NCBI GenBank assembly: GCA_003567315.1
Contig: PWZT01000030.1
Location: 1 to 32,405 of the forward strand
DNA length: 32,405 bases
Origin: Paracoccaceae bacterium
Lineage (GTDB): Bacteria; Pseudomonadota; Alphaproteobacteria; Rhodobacterales; Rhodobacteraceae
Reading direction: 5' to 3'
Shown: positions 32,384 through 32,405 of the stretch, in pieces
Numbering within the stretch: position 1 is the first letter of the stretch
Layout: each line of letters starts with the position of its first letter
Position numbers and translations under genes: made by a program
Notes under the pieces: model-generated
The model's database searches: none
Told to the model about the DNA's origin: nothing
What the model saw: the letters and a program-made list of their open reading frames with translations, nothing else

Positions 32384-32405
32384 CCATGACCCAGATTACC
32401 GACAC
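32384..32405 (+). CDS. Start of a further phage head gene, cut by window edge
   Basis: An ATG followed by codons for TQITDT is preceded by AGGGAG seven to eight bases upstream, a good ribosome site. In phages that carry a DUF2190 gene the next gene is usually the major capsid protein, and openings of the form MxQIxD fit that, but seven residues prove nothing. It faces away from the cargo gene. Confidence 0.4.

Noticed and set aside
1-32405. tRNA, rRNA, CRISPR array or complete insertion sequence
   Set aside because: Looked for on both strands by eye; no cloverleaf-like segments, regular repeats or transposase frames were found.

Overview
The window is high-GC DNA whose gene content (xylFHG with a ROK repressor, a Dpp-type operon, CRTAC1 plus di-heme peroxidase, an sll1863-type stress protein, DUF7220 and gpW/DUF2190 phage genes) points to an alphaproteobacterium of the Rhodobacterales, probably family Rhodobacteraceae. 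This assignment rests on protein resemblance recalled from memory, not on a search. Composition is uneven: by hand count positions 29701-29760 are 77% G+C, while 25081-25140 and 31081-31140 are 52-53%.

Left part (1-19.1 kb, ordinary chromosome). A D-xylose ABC transporter runs leftwards (xylF, xylH, xylG) and diverges from a ROK-family repressor; two identical 9-bp boxes 105 bp apart lie at the two promoters. xylH carries a one-base frameshift. The repressor overlaps a CRTAC1/ASPIC protein gene, which converges on a di-heme cytochrome c peroxidase. A MAPEG-family membrane protein and a small SAM methyltransferase follow. Then a complete five-gene dipeptide/oligopeptide ABC transporter operon runs leftwards (binding protein, two permeases, two ATPases), preceded by a gamma-glutamyltransferase whose 3' end overlaps an FkbM-type methyltransferase.

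Right part (19.4-32.4 kb, accessory). Degenerate phage genes lie at both ends, all on the + strand: a ParB-DNA methyltransferase remnant and an intact DUF7220 gene at 19.4-20.5 kb, and a gpW-like fragment, a doubly broken DUF2190 gene and the start of another gene at 30.5-32.4 kb. Their order matches one phage packaging/head module, so the 10 kb between them may have replaced or interrupted its terminase-portal section. That 10 kb holds an ArgP remnant; a compact five-gene operon (GTP cyclohydrolase II, MDR dehydrogenase, atypical 6-pyruvoyl-tetrahydropterin-synthase-like protein, methyltransferase, RibD reductase domain without deaminase); a second FkbM methyltransferase; an inositol-monophosphatase-family enzyme preceded by a glycosyltransferase-like tail; and a redox/stress trio (coiled-coil stress protein, cupin, flavin disulfide reductase).

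The two best candidates for something undescribed are the GTP-derived pathway at 21.2-27.1 kb, whose enzymes suggest a pyrimidine or pteridine product that is not riboflavin, and the low-GC 470-residue gene at 31-32.4 kb, placed antisense between two phage head genes and ending in a HicA-like domain. The latter looks like phage cargo and is a candidate defence or toxin gene.
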